From: Bacteroidales bacterium
GTDB lineage: Bacteria > Bacteroidota > Bacteroidia > Bacteroidales > Rikenellaceae
NCBI GenBank assembly: GCA_910575495.1
Contig: CAJTFS010000006.1
Location: forward strand, 1-64,000
Reading direction: 5' to 3'
Length of the DNA: 64,000 nucleotides
In this document: positions 17,490 through 27,124 of the stretch, one piece after another
Position numbering within the stretch: position 1 is the first letter of the stretch
Layout of the letters: every line of letters begins with the position of its first letter
Position numbers and translations under genes: made by a program
Notes under the pieces: model-generated
Databases searched by the model: none
What the model saw: only the letters and a program-made list of their open reading frames with translations
Told to the model about the DNA's origin: nothing

Positions 17490-17502
17490 CCCGATCATCT
17501 CC

Positions 17503-18729
<1,227 letters not shown>

Positions 18730-18753
18730 CAAATCCACAAATATTCCGCATCA

Positions 18754-19266
18754 TTGAACCGTTTTCGAAACATACTCGCAGCGCTGTTGTTCGCCGGACT
18801 GGCCGGCTGCGGCGTGTCGGTCAAATATTCGTTGTCGGGCGCCTCGATCCCGCCCGACGCCCGGACTTTCTCGGTGGCTTACTTCCCCAACAACGCCACG
18901 ATGGTCTCGCCGATCCTGAGTTCGACGATGACCGATGCGCTGGTCGACATCTTCACGCGGCGTACGCGTCTGATGCAGATCGACGACGGGGGCGATTTCG
19001 CGTTCGAAGGCGAGATCGTCAACTACACGTCGACCACGGCTTCGGTGTCGAGCGACGACTATGCACTCCAGAACCGGCTGACCATCACCGTGAAGGTGCG
19101 CTTCACCAATGCGTTGGACGAATCGCAGTCGTGGAACAAGACTTTCTCGGCCTACGAGGACTACGATTCGTCGCTGCTGCTCACCGAAGTCGAGGGCGAA
19201 CTCATCCCGCAGATCGTCGACAAACTCGCGACCGACATCTTCATGGCTTCGGCCTCCAACTGGTAA
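18754..19266 (+). CDS. lptE: LPS-assembly lipoprotein LptE
   Basis: A 170-residue lipoprotein (signal ends LFAGLAGCG) matching the Bacteroidetes LptE family: VKYSLSGASIPPDARTFSVA, FPNNA and the C-terminal QIVDKLATDIF. LptE plugs the LptD barrel and is needed to place LPS in the outer leaflet. The only upstream initiation codon in a sensible place is TTG at 18754, so this gene probably uses a rare start. It follows the sigma-54 activator by 24 bp. Confidence 0.85.
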   Translation: MNRFRNILAALLFAGLAGCGVSVKYSLSGASIPPDARTFSVAYFPNNATMVSPILSSTMTDALVDIFTRRTRLMQIDDGGDFAFEGEIVNYTSTTASVSSDDYALQNRLTITVKVRFTNALDESQSWNKTFSAYEDYDSSLLLTEVEGELIPQIVDKLATDIFMASASNW

Positions 19267-19276
19267 TCTGTCGAAT

Positions 19277-19828
19277 ATGGGAACGCTGAAATCGTCTGTC
19301 GGACTGCCCGCATGGGCCTGGGAATGCTCGAACGAGGAGCTGGACGAGCTGCTTGCGCGCTACGGCTGGTTCGGTCCGCTGCGCATCCTGCGCGAGGTGC
19401 GGACCGGACGCCCCGATGCCCGGACGGCTGTGACGGCTCCGTGGCGCGCCCAAAGCACGCTGCGGCAGCTGCCGGCCGACATTGCGGCTCTGACGGCGGA
19501 TCCCGACGCTGCCGAACCGGTTTCGGAACCGCTGCCGCAAGTGCGTCCCGCGGCGGGCTCGCCGTCGGCGGACGAACTGATCGACCGTTTTTTGCAGCAG
19601 ACCGATCTGCGCATCGTGGCCGAAGAGGGCGAACCCGAGACCGAGGTGCTGACCGAACCCAGTTTCGGCGAGGACGACGAAGTGGTTTCGGAGCGCCTGG
19701 CCGAGATCTATCTTGCACAGGGTTTGCACGACCGTGCCGCCTCGATTTATCGCAAATTAAGTTTGCGAAATCCCGAAAAAAGTATTTACTTTGCCGAGCT
19801 TATAGCCAAAATCGGAAACAATAATTAA
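19277..19828 (+). CDS. TPR-like protein between lptE and secG
   Basis: A 183-residue protein starting at the ATG 10 bp after lptE. The N terminus (LPAWAWECSNEELDELLARY) is compact, the middle is low-complexity and acidic, and the C terminus (about 145-178: SERLAEIYLAQGLHDRAASI) is one tetratricopeptide-type helix pair. No signal peptide. I do not recognise a named family; the position between lptE and secG suggests an envelope-biogenesis partner, which is inference. Confidence 0.7.
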   Translation: MGTLKSSVGLPAWAWECSNEELDELLARYGWFGPLRILREVRTGRPDARTAVTAPWRAQSTLRQLPADIAALTADPDAAEPVSEPLPQVRPAAGSPSADELIDRFLQQTDLRIVAEEGEPETEVLTEPSFGEDDEVVSERLAEIYLAQGLHDRAASIYRKLSLRNPEKSIYFAELIAKIGNNN

Positions 19829-19840
19829 AATTCGACGCAT

Positions 19841-20197
19841 ATGTTATCGATGATCTGCATCATTCTGACACTCATTGCGAGCATTCTTGTGATTCTCGCC
19901 GTGCTGGTTCAGAATCCCAAGAGCGGCATGGCCGCCAACTTCGGCGCTTCGAACCAGGTGATGGGCGTCCGCGAGACGACCAATTTCCTGGAGAAATTCA
20001 CCTGGACGATGGCCGTTGCCATTGCCGTGCTGAGCCTTGTGGCCACGATGACCATGGGCCGCGGCGCCGTAGCCGTGGGCGACTCGGAGGTTTCCCGCGA
20101 TGCCGAGGTGCTGCAGGAGCAGCTGATCGAAGGTCAGCTTCCCGCCATGCCCCAGGCCGACATCCTTCCTGCCGAAACACCGGCCGACGCGGAATAA
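19841..20197 (+). CDS. secG: Preprotein translocase subunit SecG
   Basis: A 118-residue membrane protein with two hydrophobic helices (about 3-23 and 53-74) joined by the SecG loop VLVQNPKSGMAANFGASNQV and VRETTNFLEKFTW. SecG assists the SecYE channel. The C-terminal tail is acidic and alanine-rich, a common extension in this phylum. Confidence 0.92.
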   Translation: MLSMICIILTLIASILVILAVLVQNPKSGMAANFGASNQVMGVRETTNFLEKFTWTMAVAIAVLSLVATMTMGRGAVAVGDSEVSRDAEVLQEQLIEGQLPAMPQADILPAETPADAE

Positions 20198-20213
20198 AAG
20201 TACGTCTGAATAT

Positions 20214-20588
20214 ATGGCAATCGACCTTATAGCGAAGTTCAGTGTCATCAGACCTCTTGATCTCGAAGAGGCTGAACCCGTATTCGCACCTTTCTTGGCA
20301 GCCGACGAAAAAATACAACTGGCATTCGCCAACGTTCGCGACCAAGTCGTATTCACAGACAAAAAAATCATCGCTCTGGACGTACAGGGCTTTACGGGCA
20401 CGAAACGGGACTATCGGTTTTTTCCCTATTCGAAGATCACTTCGTTCTCGGTCGAGACTGCGGGAACATTCGATTTGGACGCCGATTTCAAAATCTGGCT
20501 TTCCGGTGTCGGGTGTTTCGAAATAAAATTCGGAAAAGCATTGGATATCATTGCCATCGGGAAATTCCTGGCCGGGAAGATCCATTGA
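20214..20588 (+). CDS. Bacterial PH-domain protein
   Basis: A 124-residue single-domain protein. LAFANVRDQVVFTDKKIIALD and YRFFPYSKITSFSVETAG are the strands typical of the bPH_1 family. No signal peptide or membrane segment. Its base composition is more AT-rich than its neighbours'. A perfect 14-bp hairpin follows the stop. Function of these proteins is poorly known. Confidence 0.8.
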   Translation: MAIDLIAKFSVIRPLDLEEAEPVFAPFLAADEKIQLAFANVRDQVVFTDKKIIALDVQGFTGTKRDYRFFPYSKITSFSVETAGTFDLDADFKIWLSGVGCFEIKFGKALDIIAIGKFLAGKIH

Positions 20589-20609
20589 TTGCCTGATTGA
20601 GTATTATCG

Positions 20610-20640
20610 ACAGCGCCGTGATTTTTAATCACGGCGCTGT
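20610..20640 (+). terminator. Strong hairpin terminator after the PH-domain gene
   Basis: Perfect 14-bp stem (ACAGCGCCGTGATT with its complement) and a 3-nt loop, 22 bp after the stop. No long U run follows. The remaining bases up to 20899, ahead of the convergent cdaA end, hold nothing recognisable. Confidence 0.75.
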
Positions 20641-20899
20641 ATGTTTCTGTGTAATTGCTCCGACAACGAAAAATAAGTATCAGTTCCTCTTCGAGCAAAG
20701 TGCCCCTTTCACTTTTTACCTAAATAAGCTCTTGTGGAAATGGCGGGGGATGTCGAGCGCCTGAGCGGCCGGAGTGTGATACCCGGAGTAGCGGAGAAGC
20801 GGGTGAGGTCTGCCGGAAATGGTCGCCGTGATAAGAAAAACGGCCGGAGAACAGCCGGAGCGTCGAAGATGTCCGGAGCAGATAAGGATCGGTCGCGGG

Positions 20900-21697
20900 C
20901 TACTCGCTCTCCTTTTTGGAGCGTTTGCGGGTTTTGGGCGCGAGGTGGCGCTGCAGCGTCTGCTGGAGCCGTGCGGGGTCGATGTCGCGGCGCAGCTGCC
21001 CGTCTTCGGCGATGGAGATGCCGCCCGTCTCCTCGGAGACCACCACGATGATGGCGTCGGAAATTTCGCTCATGCCGATGGCGGCCCGGTGGCGGGTGCC
21101 GTAGTCCTTGGGTACCTCGCTCTGCGTGACGGGGAGGATGCACTTGGCCGCCAGGACCCGGTCGTTCTTGATGAGCACGGCACCGTCGTGGAGCGGGGCA
21201 TTCTTGAAGAAGATGTTTTTCAGCAATGGGGTGGAGACCTTGGCGTCGACGGCAATGCCGCCTTCGGCGATGAGCGTCAGGTCGCTCTGCAGCCCGATGA
21301 CGATCAGTGCGCCGGTCTTCGTGGCGGCCATTTCGCGGCAGGCCGTGACGATGGGAGCCACGTCGGTCTGGACCTTGCCCTCCTCGGTGGAGAAGATGCG
21401 GGTGATGAAGTTGAAGTGCTTCTGCCGCATGCCGATCGCCTGGAGGAAGCGGCGCAGCTCGGGCTGGAAGACGATGATCAGCGCGATGGCTCCCACCGAG
21501 ATCAACTGGCCCAGGATGGTGGAGAGCAGTTCCATGTTGAGCGCCCGGACGACGACCCACAGCAGATAGATGGCGATTATGCCCGAGAGGATATAGGGGG
21601 CGTTGGTGCCTTTGGTCATGCGGTAGATCCAGTACATGATCGAGGCGACCAGCAGAATGTCGATGAAATCGACGAACGTGAACGGTATGAAGCCCAT
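20900..21697 (-). CDS. cdaA: Diadenylate cyclase CdaA
   Basis: A 265-residue membrane enzyme making the second messenger c-di-AMP from two ATP. Three membrane helices (about 8-25, 34-52 and 60-78) precede the DAC domain with the catalytic LHDGAVLI (DGA about 171-173) and GTRHRAAIG (RHR about 202-204). The ATG at 21695-21697 is chosen: a longer frame reaches a TTG at 21718, but that codon overlaps the promoter -7 box at 21716-21723. No cdaR-like regulator or glmM lies alongside. The C-terminal tail is lysine/arginine-rich. Confidence 0.92.
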   Translation of the reverse strand: MGFIPFTFVDFIDILLVASIMYWIYRMTKGTNAPYILSGIIAIYLLWVVVRALNMELLSTILGQLISVGAIALIIVFQPELRRFLQAIGMRQKHFNFITRIFSTEEGKVQTDVAPIVTACREMAATKTGALIVIGLQSDLTLIAEGGIAVDAKVSTPLLKNIFFKNAPLHDGAVLIKNDRVLAAKCILPVTQSEVPKDYGTRHRAAIGMSEISDAIIVVVSEETGGISIAEDGQLRRDIDPARLQQTLQRHLAPKTRKRSKKESE

Positions 21698-21715
21698 GGC
21701 GCTGTGATTTGATGA

Positions 21716-21770
21716 CAAAGATAGTGCAAGGCGAGAGCAAAAACAAACGGAGTTTGATTTTTGCCGAGGC
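21716..21770 (-). repeat. Promoter-bearing interspersed repeat, copy 2 (cdaA promoter)
   Basis: On the minus strand a hairpin whose right arm ends in CGTTTG runs into TTTG, a 20-nt spacer (TTTTTGCTCTCGCCTTGCAC) and TATCTTTG (21716-21723). That is a full Bacteroidetes promoter contained in the repeat, directly before cdaA. Compare 14028-14080 and 39059-39227. Confidence 0.7.
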
Positions 21771-21908
21771 GCCGCCTATCTAAACCGCCGCGGAGCAGTG
21801 GTAAAGTGCAAGGCGGGAGTTTTGCCAAATTTATTTGCGCATTGCCAAGGTGAAACTTATATCATAGTGAAACTACACTTGGTTCTGCTCTCGTTTCAAG
21901 AAACCCTT

Positions 21909-21957
21909 CATCGGGGCGGCTGCGGGGGTCGCACCCTTGGTGCGAGCCGCCCCGATG
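21909..21957 (-). repeat. Nested-hairpin repeat element, copy 1
   Basis: On the minus strand an outer stem ending GGCT/AGCC encloses CGCACC-AAG-GGTGCG and an unpaired ACCCCCGC. A second copy at 34869-34919 keeps the unpaired segment and both stems, while paired bases differ in a complementary way. Confidence 0.6.
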
Positions 21958-22103
21958 ATGAGAAATGACATTTCCGATGCGCAATCGTCATTCTGAACGA
22001 CGTGGATCGACACAATTGCGGAGTGGCGAAACAAGACAAAGAAATTCCTCCCCCGGCTATCGCCGGGCGTGCCCCGCAGGTTCCTGCCCGAAACCACTGC
22101 CTG

Positions 22104-22179
22104 GTCATTCTGAACGAAGTGAAGAATCTATTGAGGCAAGGTTACAGATTCTTCGTCGCTACCTGCTCCTCAGAATGAC
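22104..22179. repeat. REP-like palindrome (GTCATTCTGA / TCAGAATGAC type)
   Basis: Begins GTCATTCTGAACGAAGTGAA and ends CTCCTCAGAATGAC, with the AGAATCT/AGATTCT arms pairing in the middle. A half copy lies at 34952-34983. This resembles widespread interspersed palindromes seen in many bacterial genomes. Confidence 0.6.
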
Positions 22180-22401
22180 AATGCTGGCAGTGCCGATCGT
22201 TGTATCTCGAATGACAAGCCCGGCTGGGGTAGTCGCGCAAAGCGCGAGCCGGGCAACGAAGAAAATCGAACAACCATTTTCCGGGAAGATCATTGGAACC
22301 CATGCGTCTGCGCGGAACTATATAGCAGATATATAAGAATTCTCCCCGAAAAATCTTAGAAAAAGGAGGGGTGGCAGGATACTTCGGGATGCGGTATATA
22401 T

Positions 22402-22437
22402 GAAAATCCGGCCCTGCCCAAAGGCGGAGCCGGATTT
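22402..22437 (-). terminator. Terminator of the ompH/skp-like gene
   Basis: Minus-strand stem AAATCCGGC with GCCGGATTT followed by T residues, 32 bp after the stop codon. Confidence 0.7.
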
Positions 22438-22468
22438 CCGTGTCTTCCGAAAAAGCTGCTCGAAAGAA

Positions 22469-23062
22469 CTATTTCGCTGCTTTCTCGGCGGCCTTGTCGG
22501 CAGCGTAAAGTTCATTCACCTTGGCCAGTACGGCAGGCGTGATGTTGAGCGTCGTGTCGGCATCGATCAGCGCCGAAGCGTTGAGGATGAACTTGTATTT
22601 CTTGTCGGCATTGATCTCGTCCACCGCGCGCTGCAACAGATCCTGCGCCCGGTTGGTGAATACGAAATTCTCCTCTTCGAGCGTCCGGGCCTCCTTCTGG
22701 GCCGAATTCTGGTACGATACCATGCGGCGCTGGATGTTCTCCTGCTGCGCCTGGGCATCGTTGGTGGTGATCAGGCCCTTCTGGTATTTCTCCTGGAGCT
22801 TGGCGGCCTCGGCCTGGAGATTCTTCTCGCGCTGGGCCCAGCTGTTCTGCGCCTTCTGGGTCTTCTCCTGCAGCGCCGCACCCTCGTTCTTATAGAGGTC
22901 GCTCTCGGCCAGCACGGCTTCGACATGCACGTAGACGATCTCGCCCGTGCAGACTTCCGTGGCGTTGTTCTCCGCCGCTTCGGCAGGCGTCTGCGCGTTC
23001 TGCTTGCCGCAGGACGTCATCGACGCTGCGGCGACCATTGCCATAAAAAGCAATTTCTTCAT
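22469..23062 (-). CDS. OmpH/Skp-family lipoprotein
   Basis: A 197-residue protein starting at the ATG at 23060-23062. A lipoprotein signal (ends SMTSCG; no acidic residues after the Cys, so probably periplasmic) is followed by IVYVHVEAVLAES, then a long charged coiled coil (about 70-145) and a C-terminal strand (FILNASALIDADTTLNITP). This is the OmpH/Skp fold, a periplasmic chaperone for outer-membrane proteins; lipid-anchored versions are common in Bacteroidetes. It is alone, divergent from ruvA. Confidence 0.85.
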   Translation of the reverse strand: MKKLLFMAMVAAASMTSCGKQNAQTPAEAAENNATEVCTGEIVYVHVEAVLAESDLYKNEGAALQEKTQKAQNSWAQREKNLQAEAAKLQEKYQKGLITTNDAQAQQENIQRRMVSYQNSAQKEARTLEEENFVFTNRAQDLLQRAVDEINADKKYKFILNASALIDADTTLNITPAVLAKVNELYAADKAAEKAAK

Positions 23063-23098
23063 ATCGGTTCGTTTTTGATGAATTTTCTGCTTGAGACG

Positions 23099-23128
23099 CA
23101 AAGATAAGTAAAAAAATCTTTATTTTTG
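23099..23128. promoter_or_regulatory. Divergent promoters of the ompH-like gene and ruvA
   Basis: TATCTTTG on the minus strand (23099-23106) faces the ompH-like gene, and TATTTTTG on the plus strand (23121-23128) faces ruvA. Only 14 bp separate the -7 boxes, so the two promoters must share or compete for upstream DNA. Confidence 0.65.
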
Positions 23129-23156
23129 TCTTCGCACTTCGTAAATTTCAAGTCGC

Positions 23157-23735
23157 ATGTACGATTACATCAGCGGCCCCGTGGCCGAACTGACTCCGGC
23201 CTATGCCGTCGTCGATGCCGGGGGCGTGGGCTATTTTCTCAACATATCGCTCGAAACCTATTCGGCCGTCGAGCATGCCGCGCAGGCCAAACTTTTCGTT
23301 CATCACGTCGTCCGCGAGGATGCGCAGCTGCTCTACGGCTTCGCTACGCGGGTCGAGCGCGAGTTGTTCCGCCTGCTGATCGGCGTCTCGGGCGTGGGCG
23401 GCAATACGGCCCGCACCATCCTGTCGACCTATTCGCCCGCCGAGTTGCAGAACATCATCTCCGCCGGCAACGCCGTGTTGCTGAAGAACGTGAAGGGGCT
23501 GGGGCTGAAAACCGCCCAGAAGATCATCGTGGAGCTGAGCGGCAAGCTGACCGGTCTCGAAACGGGGGCTTCCGCCGCCGTCGCGGGCAGCGAGCGTGTC
23601 GAAGAGGCGCTTGCGGCGCTCAACATGCTGGGTTTCTCGAAGGCTGCCGCCGAAAAGGTCCTCCGCTCCGTTCTTCGCGCGAATCCGGCTGCGTCGACCG
23701 AGGAGCTCGTGCGGCTGGCGTTGAAGGAGCTGTAG
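23157..23735 (+). CDS. ruvA: Holliday junction helicase subunit RuvA
   Basis: A 192-residue protein with the OB-fold start MYDYISGPV, the LLYGF motif (about 60), the two helix-hairpin-helix motifs (LLIGVSGVGGNTARTIL and NVKGLGLKTAQKIIVEL) and the C-terminal three-helix domain that contacts RuvB. It binds four-way junctions as a tetramer for branch migration. Monocistronic here; ruvB is not in the window. Confidence 0.95.
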   Translation: MYDYISGPVAELTPAYAVVDAGGVGYFLNISLETYSAVEHAAQAKLFVHHVVREDAQLLYGFATRVERELFRLLIGVSGVGGNTARTILSTYSPAELQNIISAGNAVLLKNVKGLGLKTAQKIIVELSGKLTGLETGASAAVAGSERVEEALAALNMLGFSKAAAEKVLRSVLRANPAASTEELVRLALKEL

Positions 23736-23783
23736 TTCTCCGCCGCGGCACGGCCGGTCCGCCCCTTGCGGCGAAAAGTCCGA

Positions 23784-23809
23784 CCCGACCTTGCGAAAAG
23801 GCCGGGTTT
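23784..23809 (+). terminator. Probable ruvA terminator
   Basis: CCCG-A-CCTT pairs with AAGG-C-CGGG (one mismatch) and is followed by TTT, about 50 bp after the ruvA stop. Confidence 0.5.
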
Positions 23810-23947
23810 CGCGCTTCGATGGGGTGCTTGCCGGTGCCGCGGAGGAGTCCGCACGGCAAAATGCGCGGGTGTTGCGAGACGCGGCCGACTTTTTAAAACG
23901 TTAATTTAATAACACAGAAAATTTTTCCGTCTTTTATAAATAATCTT

Positions 23948-23955
23948 TACCTTTG
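23948..23955 (+). promoter_or_regulatory. Promoter -7 box of nadE
   Basis: TACCTTTG, a consensus -7 element, 35 bp before the nadE ATG; a T-rich stretch lies at the -33 position. Confidence 0.65.
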
Positions 23956-23990
23956 CAAGGTTGTAAGACCCCCGACTTAAATTACCACAG

Positions 23991-25568
23991 ATGAAAATCG
24001 CTATTGCCCAGTTGAATTATACCGTCGGCGATGTGGACGGCAATGCGTCGCGGATCATCGGCGCGATCAACAGAGCGAAAGCCGAACATGCCGATCTGGT
24101 GATCTTCGCCGAGCAGGCATTGAGCGGAACTCCGGCCTTCGATCTGTTGCGCAAGACCACCTTCCTGGAGCTTTGCGAGGAGGCGCTCGTCGAGATCGCC
24201 TCGTGCTGCGACGGAATCGCCGCCATCGTGGGGCTTCCGATGCTCACGGCCGAGGGTACGATCAGCGCCGCAGCGCTGATCCAGGACCGCAAGGTGCTGC
24301 GCTACATAGGCAAGAAGCATATCACGGCCCGTCGCGAGATGGGTTTTCTCGTTCCTTCGAAGGGCTACGAATACATCACCGTCAAGGGCCGCAAGTGCGC
24401 CGTCATCGTGGGCGACGACCTGAGCCGCGAGCACGATTTCGACCGTTCGGTCGAGACCGTTATTTCGATCAACGCCCGCAAGTACGGCAAGGGCACCATG
24501 ACCCGCCGTTACGAGGTGATGCGCAACCTTTCGTTCGTCGAGGGCAAGAACCTGGTGCTCGTCAACCAGGTGGGCGGTTCTACCGACATCGTCTACGACG
24601 GCACCTCGGGCGCTTTCAACAGCCGCGGCGAACTGGTGCTGATGCTCAAGAGCTTCGAGGAGGATTTCCGCATCTTCGACACCGAAGCCGCCGGCGAGCC
24701 CGTCACCATTCCGTCGAGCGGCGACCGCACGCGCATGGTCTACGAGGCCGCCCGCTGCGGTCTGCGCGATTTCTTCCGCAAGAACGGCTACCGGAAGGCC
24801 TGCATCGGTCTCTCGGGCGGCATCGACTCGGCTGTCGTGGCCTGCCTGGCCGCCGATGCTCTGGGGCGCGAGAATGTCCGGGCGCTGCTCATGCCGTCGC
24901 CTTTCTCGTCCGACCATTCGGTGGAGGACGCCAAGGAACTGGCCGAGCGCCTTGGTATCCAGTACAATGTCATTCCGATTACCGAAATCTACACCAGCGC
25001 CATCGATACGCTCAAGCCCGTCATCGGCGGTACGGAGTTCGACGCCACAGAGGAGAACATCCAGACCCGCATCCGCACCATCCTCTTGATGGCCGTGCAG
25101 AACAAGAGCGACTATATCTTGCTCAATTCGTCGAACAAGAGCGAGAACGCCCTGGGCTTCTGTACGCTCTACGGCGATACGGCGGGTGCCTTCAGTCCTA
25201 CGGGCGACCTCTACAAGGGCGAAATCTACGATATGGCCCGCTACATCAACCGTACGCAGGGCGATCCCATTCCCGACAACATTCTGACCAAGGAACCTTC
25301 GTCGGAGCTCCACCCCGGACAGAAGGATACCGACATCCTGCCGCCCTACGAGGTGGTCGACGCCATCCTCTACCGCATGATCGAGGAGGGGCAGCACCGC
25401 GAGGAGATCGTCAACGCGGGCTTCGACTCGGAGGTCGTGGAGAAGATCCACGGCATGATCATGCGCAACGAAAAGAAACGTTACCAGTTCCCGCCCGTGC
25501 TGCGTCTGTCGATGTGCTCGTTCGGGCACGAGCGGCTCATGCCGCTGACCAACAAATACGGCGACTGA
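23991..25568 (+). CDS. nadE: NAD+ synthase with N-terminal nitrilase-like domain (glutaminase Cys absent)
   Basis: A 525-residue protein with two domains. The C-terminal synthetase (about 245-525) has the ATP-pyrophosphatase loop SGGIDS (275-280) and the conserved NSSNKSE and GDLYKGEIYDMARY regions, so it should amidate deamido-NAD. The N-terminal part (1-230) is a nitrilase-type glutaminase fold: Glu41 (FAEQ) and Lys (IGKKH, about 108-109) are present, but the catalytic Cys position, normally in a CED motif, reads VIVGDD (about 138-143). The glutaminase is therefore predicted inactive and the enzyme may depend on free ammonia. The frame and surrounding sequence are intact. rseC follows 4 bp downstream. 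Confidence 0.92.
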   Translation: MKIAIAQLNYTVGDVDGNASRIIGAINRAKAEHADLVIFAEQALSGTPAFDLLRKTTFLELCEEALVEIASCCDGIAAIVGLPMLTAEGTISAAALIQDRKVLRYIGKKHITARREMGFLVPSKGYEYITVKGRKCAVIVGDDLSREHDFDRSVETVISINARKYGKGTMTRRYEVMRNLSFVEGKNLVLVNQVGGSTDIVYDGTSGAFNSRGELVLMLKSFEEDFRIFDTEAAGEPVTIPSSGDRTRMVYEAARCGLRDFFRKNGYRKACIGLSGGIDSAVVACLAADALGRENVRALLMPSPFSSDHSVEDAKELAERLGIQYNVIPITEIYTSAIDTLKPVIGGTEFDATEENIQTRIRTILLMAVQNKSDYILLNSSNKSENALGFCTLYGDTAGAFSPTGDLYKGEIYDMARYINRTQGDPIPDNILTKEPSSELHPGQKDTDILPPYEVVDAILYRMIEEGQHREEIVNAGFDSEVVEKIHGMIMRNEKKRYQFPPVLRLSMCSFGHERLMPLTNKYGD

Positions 25569-25572
25569 GACG

Positions 25573-25992
25573 GTGGAGGAAGTGATCGAACATAGCGGGA
25601 CGGTGGAACGGACGGAGACCGGCCGGGTTTTCGTACGGATCACGTCGCACAGCGCCTGCGGGTCGTGCCGCGCACGCCAGGCCTGCGGACTGGCCGAAGC
25701 GCAGGATAAGATCGTGGAGGTCCCGACGCCCGATGCCGCCCGGTTTCAGCCGGGCGACGCGGTGATGGTCGGGGTGCGCCGCCGCACGGGTCTGCTCTCC
25801 GTGGCATTGGCCTACGGAGGTGCGCTTGCCGTGTTGCTGGCCGTGCTGGCCGTCACGGTGGGCCTGGCCGGCTGGAGCGAAGGGCAGGGTGCCCTGGCGT
25901 CGCTCGGGGCCGTGGTCCTCTATTATATGGTATTGTGGCTCTTCCGCCGCAGAATCGAACACACAATTCAATTTACAATAACTGAAATCTGA
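25573..25992 (+). CDS. rseC: SoxR-reducing system / RseC family protein
   Basis: A 139-residue protein with an N-terminal Cys-rich domain (C29, C32 and C38 in the SACGSCRARQACG segment) and two membrane helices (about 75-97 and 103-122), the RseC/MucC layout. GTG start at 25573. It overlaps rnfB by one base (TGATG). RseC genes often sit with rnf genes, where they are thought to help electron flow or maturation of the complex. Confidence 0.85.
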   Translation: MEEVIEHSGTVERTETGRVFVRITSHSACGSCRARQACGLAEAQDKIVEVPTPDAARFQPGDAVMVGVRRRTGLLSVALAYGGALAVLLAVLAVTVGLAGWSEGQGALASLGAVVLYYMVLWLFRRRIEHTIQFTITEI

Positions 25993-26951
25993 TGGAAGTA
26001 TTACTTTACACGATCCTGACGCTCTGCGTGCTGGGTGTGCTCGCCGCCGTGATCCTCTACTTCGTCGCGCAGAAGTTCCGCGTCGAGGAGGACCCGCGCA
26101 TCGACCAGGTGGAGAAGATGCTGCCCGGTGCCAACTGCGGCGGCTGCGGATTCGCCGGTTGCCGCGGCATGGCCGACGCGCTGGTCAAGAACGACGATAT
26201 TTCGGCGCTCTTCTGTCCGGTGGGCGGCGGCGACTGCATGAAGGCTGTCGCTGCATTCCTGGGCAAGGCCGCTGCCGAGAAGGAGCCGCAGACCGCCACG
26301 GTGCGCTGCGGCGGTACGTGCGAGAAGCGCCCCCGCATCAACGAATACAACGGTGCCCGCTCGTGTGCCGTTGCCGCATCGCTCTACAGCGGTGAAACGG
26401 GATGTTCGTTCGGCTGTCTCGGTTTCGGCGACTGCGTGACGGTGTGCGCTTTCGATGCCATCCATGTCAATCCCGCAACGGGGCTTCCCGAGGTCGACCC
26501 CGAAAAGTGCACGGCTTGCGGCGCCTGCGTGAAGGCGTGTCCCAAGGGGATCATCGAGCTGCGCAAGAAGTGGCCCAAGGATCGTGCGGTCTACGTGTCG
26601 TGCGTCTCGAGGGACAAGGGCGCCGTGGTGATGAAGGCCTGCAAGGCCGGCTGCATCGGCTGCGGCAAGTGCGAGAAGGTGTGCGCCTTCGGAGCCATCA
26701 CCGTGGAGAACAACCTGGCCTACATCGATCCGCAGAAGTGCAAGCTTTGCCGCAAGTGCGTCAACGAGTGCCCCACGGGCGCCATCAAGCTGGTGAACAT
26801 GGAGCCGCTGCCCAAGGAGCCCAAGACTCCGGCCCCCAAGCCGGCCGCTCCGGCTGCCAAGCCTGCCGGTTCCGAAACTCCGGCGTCCGCTCCGGCATCC
26901 GAAGCTGCGAAAGTTTCTTCGGCCGCACCCGAAGCTGCGAAAGCGGAATAA
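25992..26951 (+). CDS. rnfB: Rnf electron transport complex subunit B
   Basis: A 319-residue ferredoxin-like subunit. One N-terminal membrane helix (1-25) is followed by the [4Fe-4S] cluster domain GANCGGCGFAGC (about 47-58), then several ferredoxin-type cluster motifs: CTACGACVKACP, CIGCGKCEKVC and CKLCRKCVNEC. The tail (about 275-319) is a low-complexity Pro/Ala/Lys extension. RnfB receives electrons from ferredoxin and passes them into the Na+/H+-pumping complex. First of six rnf genes in order B-C-D-G-E-A. Confidence 0.95.
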   Translation: MEVLLYTILTLCVLGVLAAVILYFVAQKFRVEEDPRIDQVEKMLPGANCGGCGFAGCRGMADALVKNDDISALFCPVGGGDCMKAVAAFLGKAAAEKEPQTATVRCGGTCEKRPRINEYNGARSCAVAASLYSGETGCSFGCLGFGDCVTVCAFDAIHVNPATGLPEVDPEKCTACGACVKACPKGIIELRKKWPKDRAVYVSCVSRDKGAVVMKACKAGCIGCGKCEKVCAFGAITVENNLAYIDPQKCKLCRKCVNECPTGAIKLVNMEPLPKEPKTPAPKPAAPAAKPAGSETPASAPASEAAKVSSAAPEAAKAE

Positions 26952-27124
26952 AAGGATCATAACGGAACCGTCCGTTCGCGCGTTGCGGATGGCGGCCGGC
27001 GGAGCAGTAGGGGCCGCAGTCTCCACCGGGGAGACTCGCCCGGCTCGCAGCTCCGACGACCGCATTCATGAATGTTGCAGCCGCGCAGCGGACAATGCTG
27101 AATCGCAAACACAGAAAACGCTAT

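Larger units (their letters stand above)
21771..22400. other. Repeat-rich spacer
   Basis: No gene is supported. It contains a composite hairpin element (21909-21957), a GTCATTCTGA-type palindrome (22104-22179, with a partial copy near 21990) and a half copy of the GC-rich palindromic repeat around 22060-22085. Confidence 0.6.
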
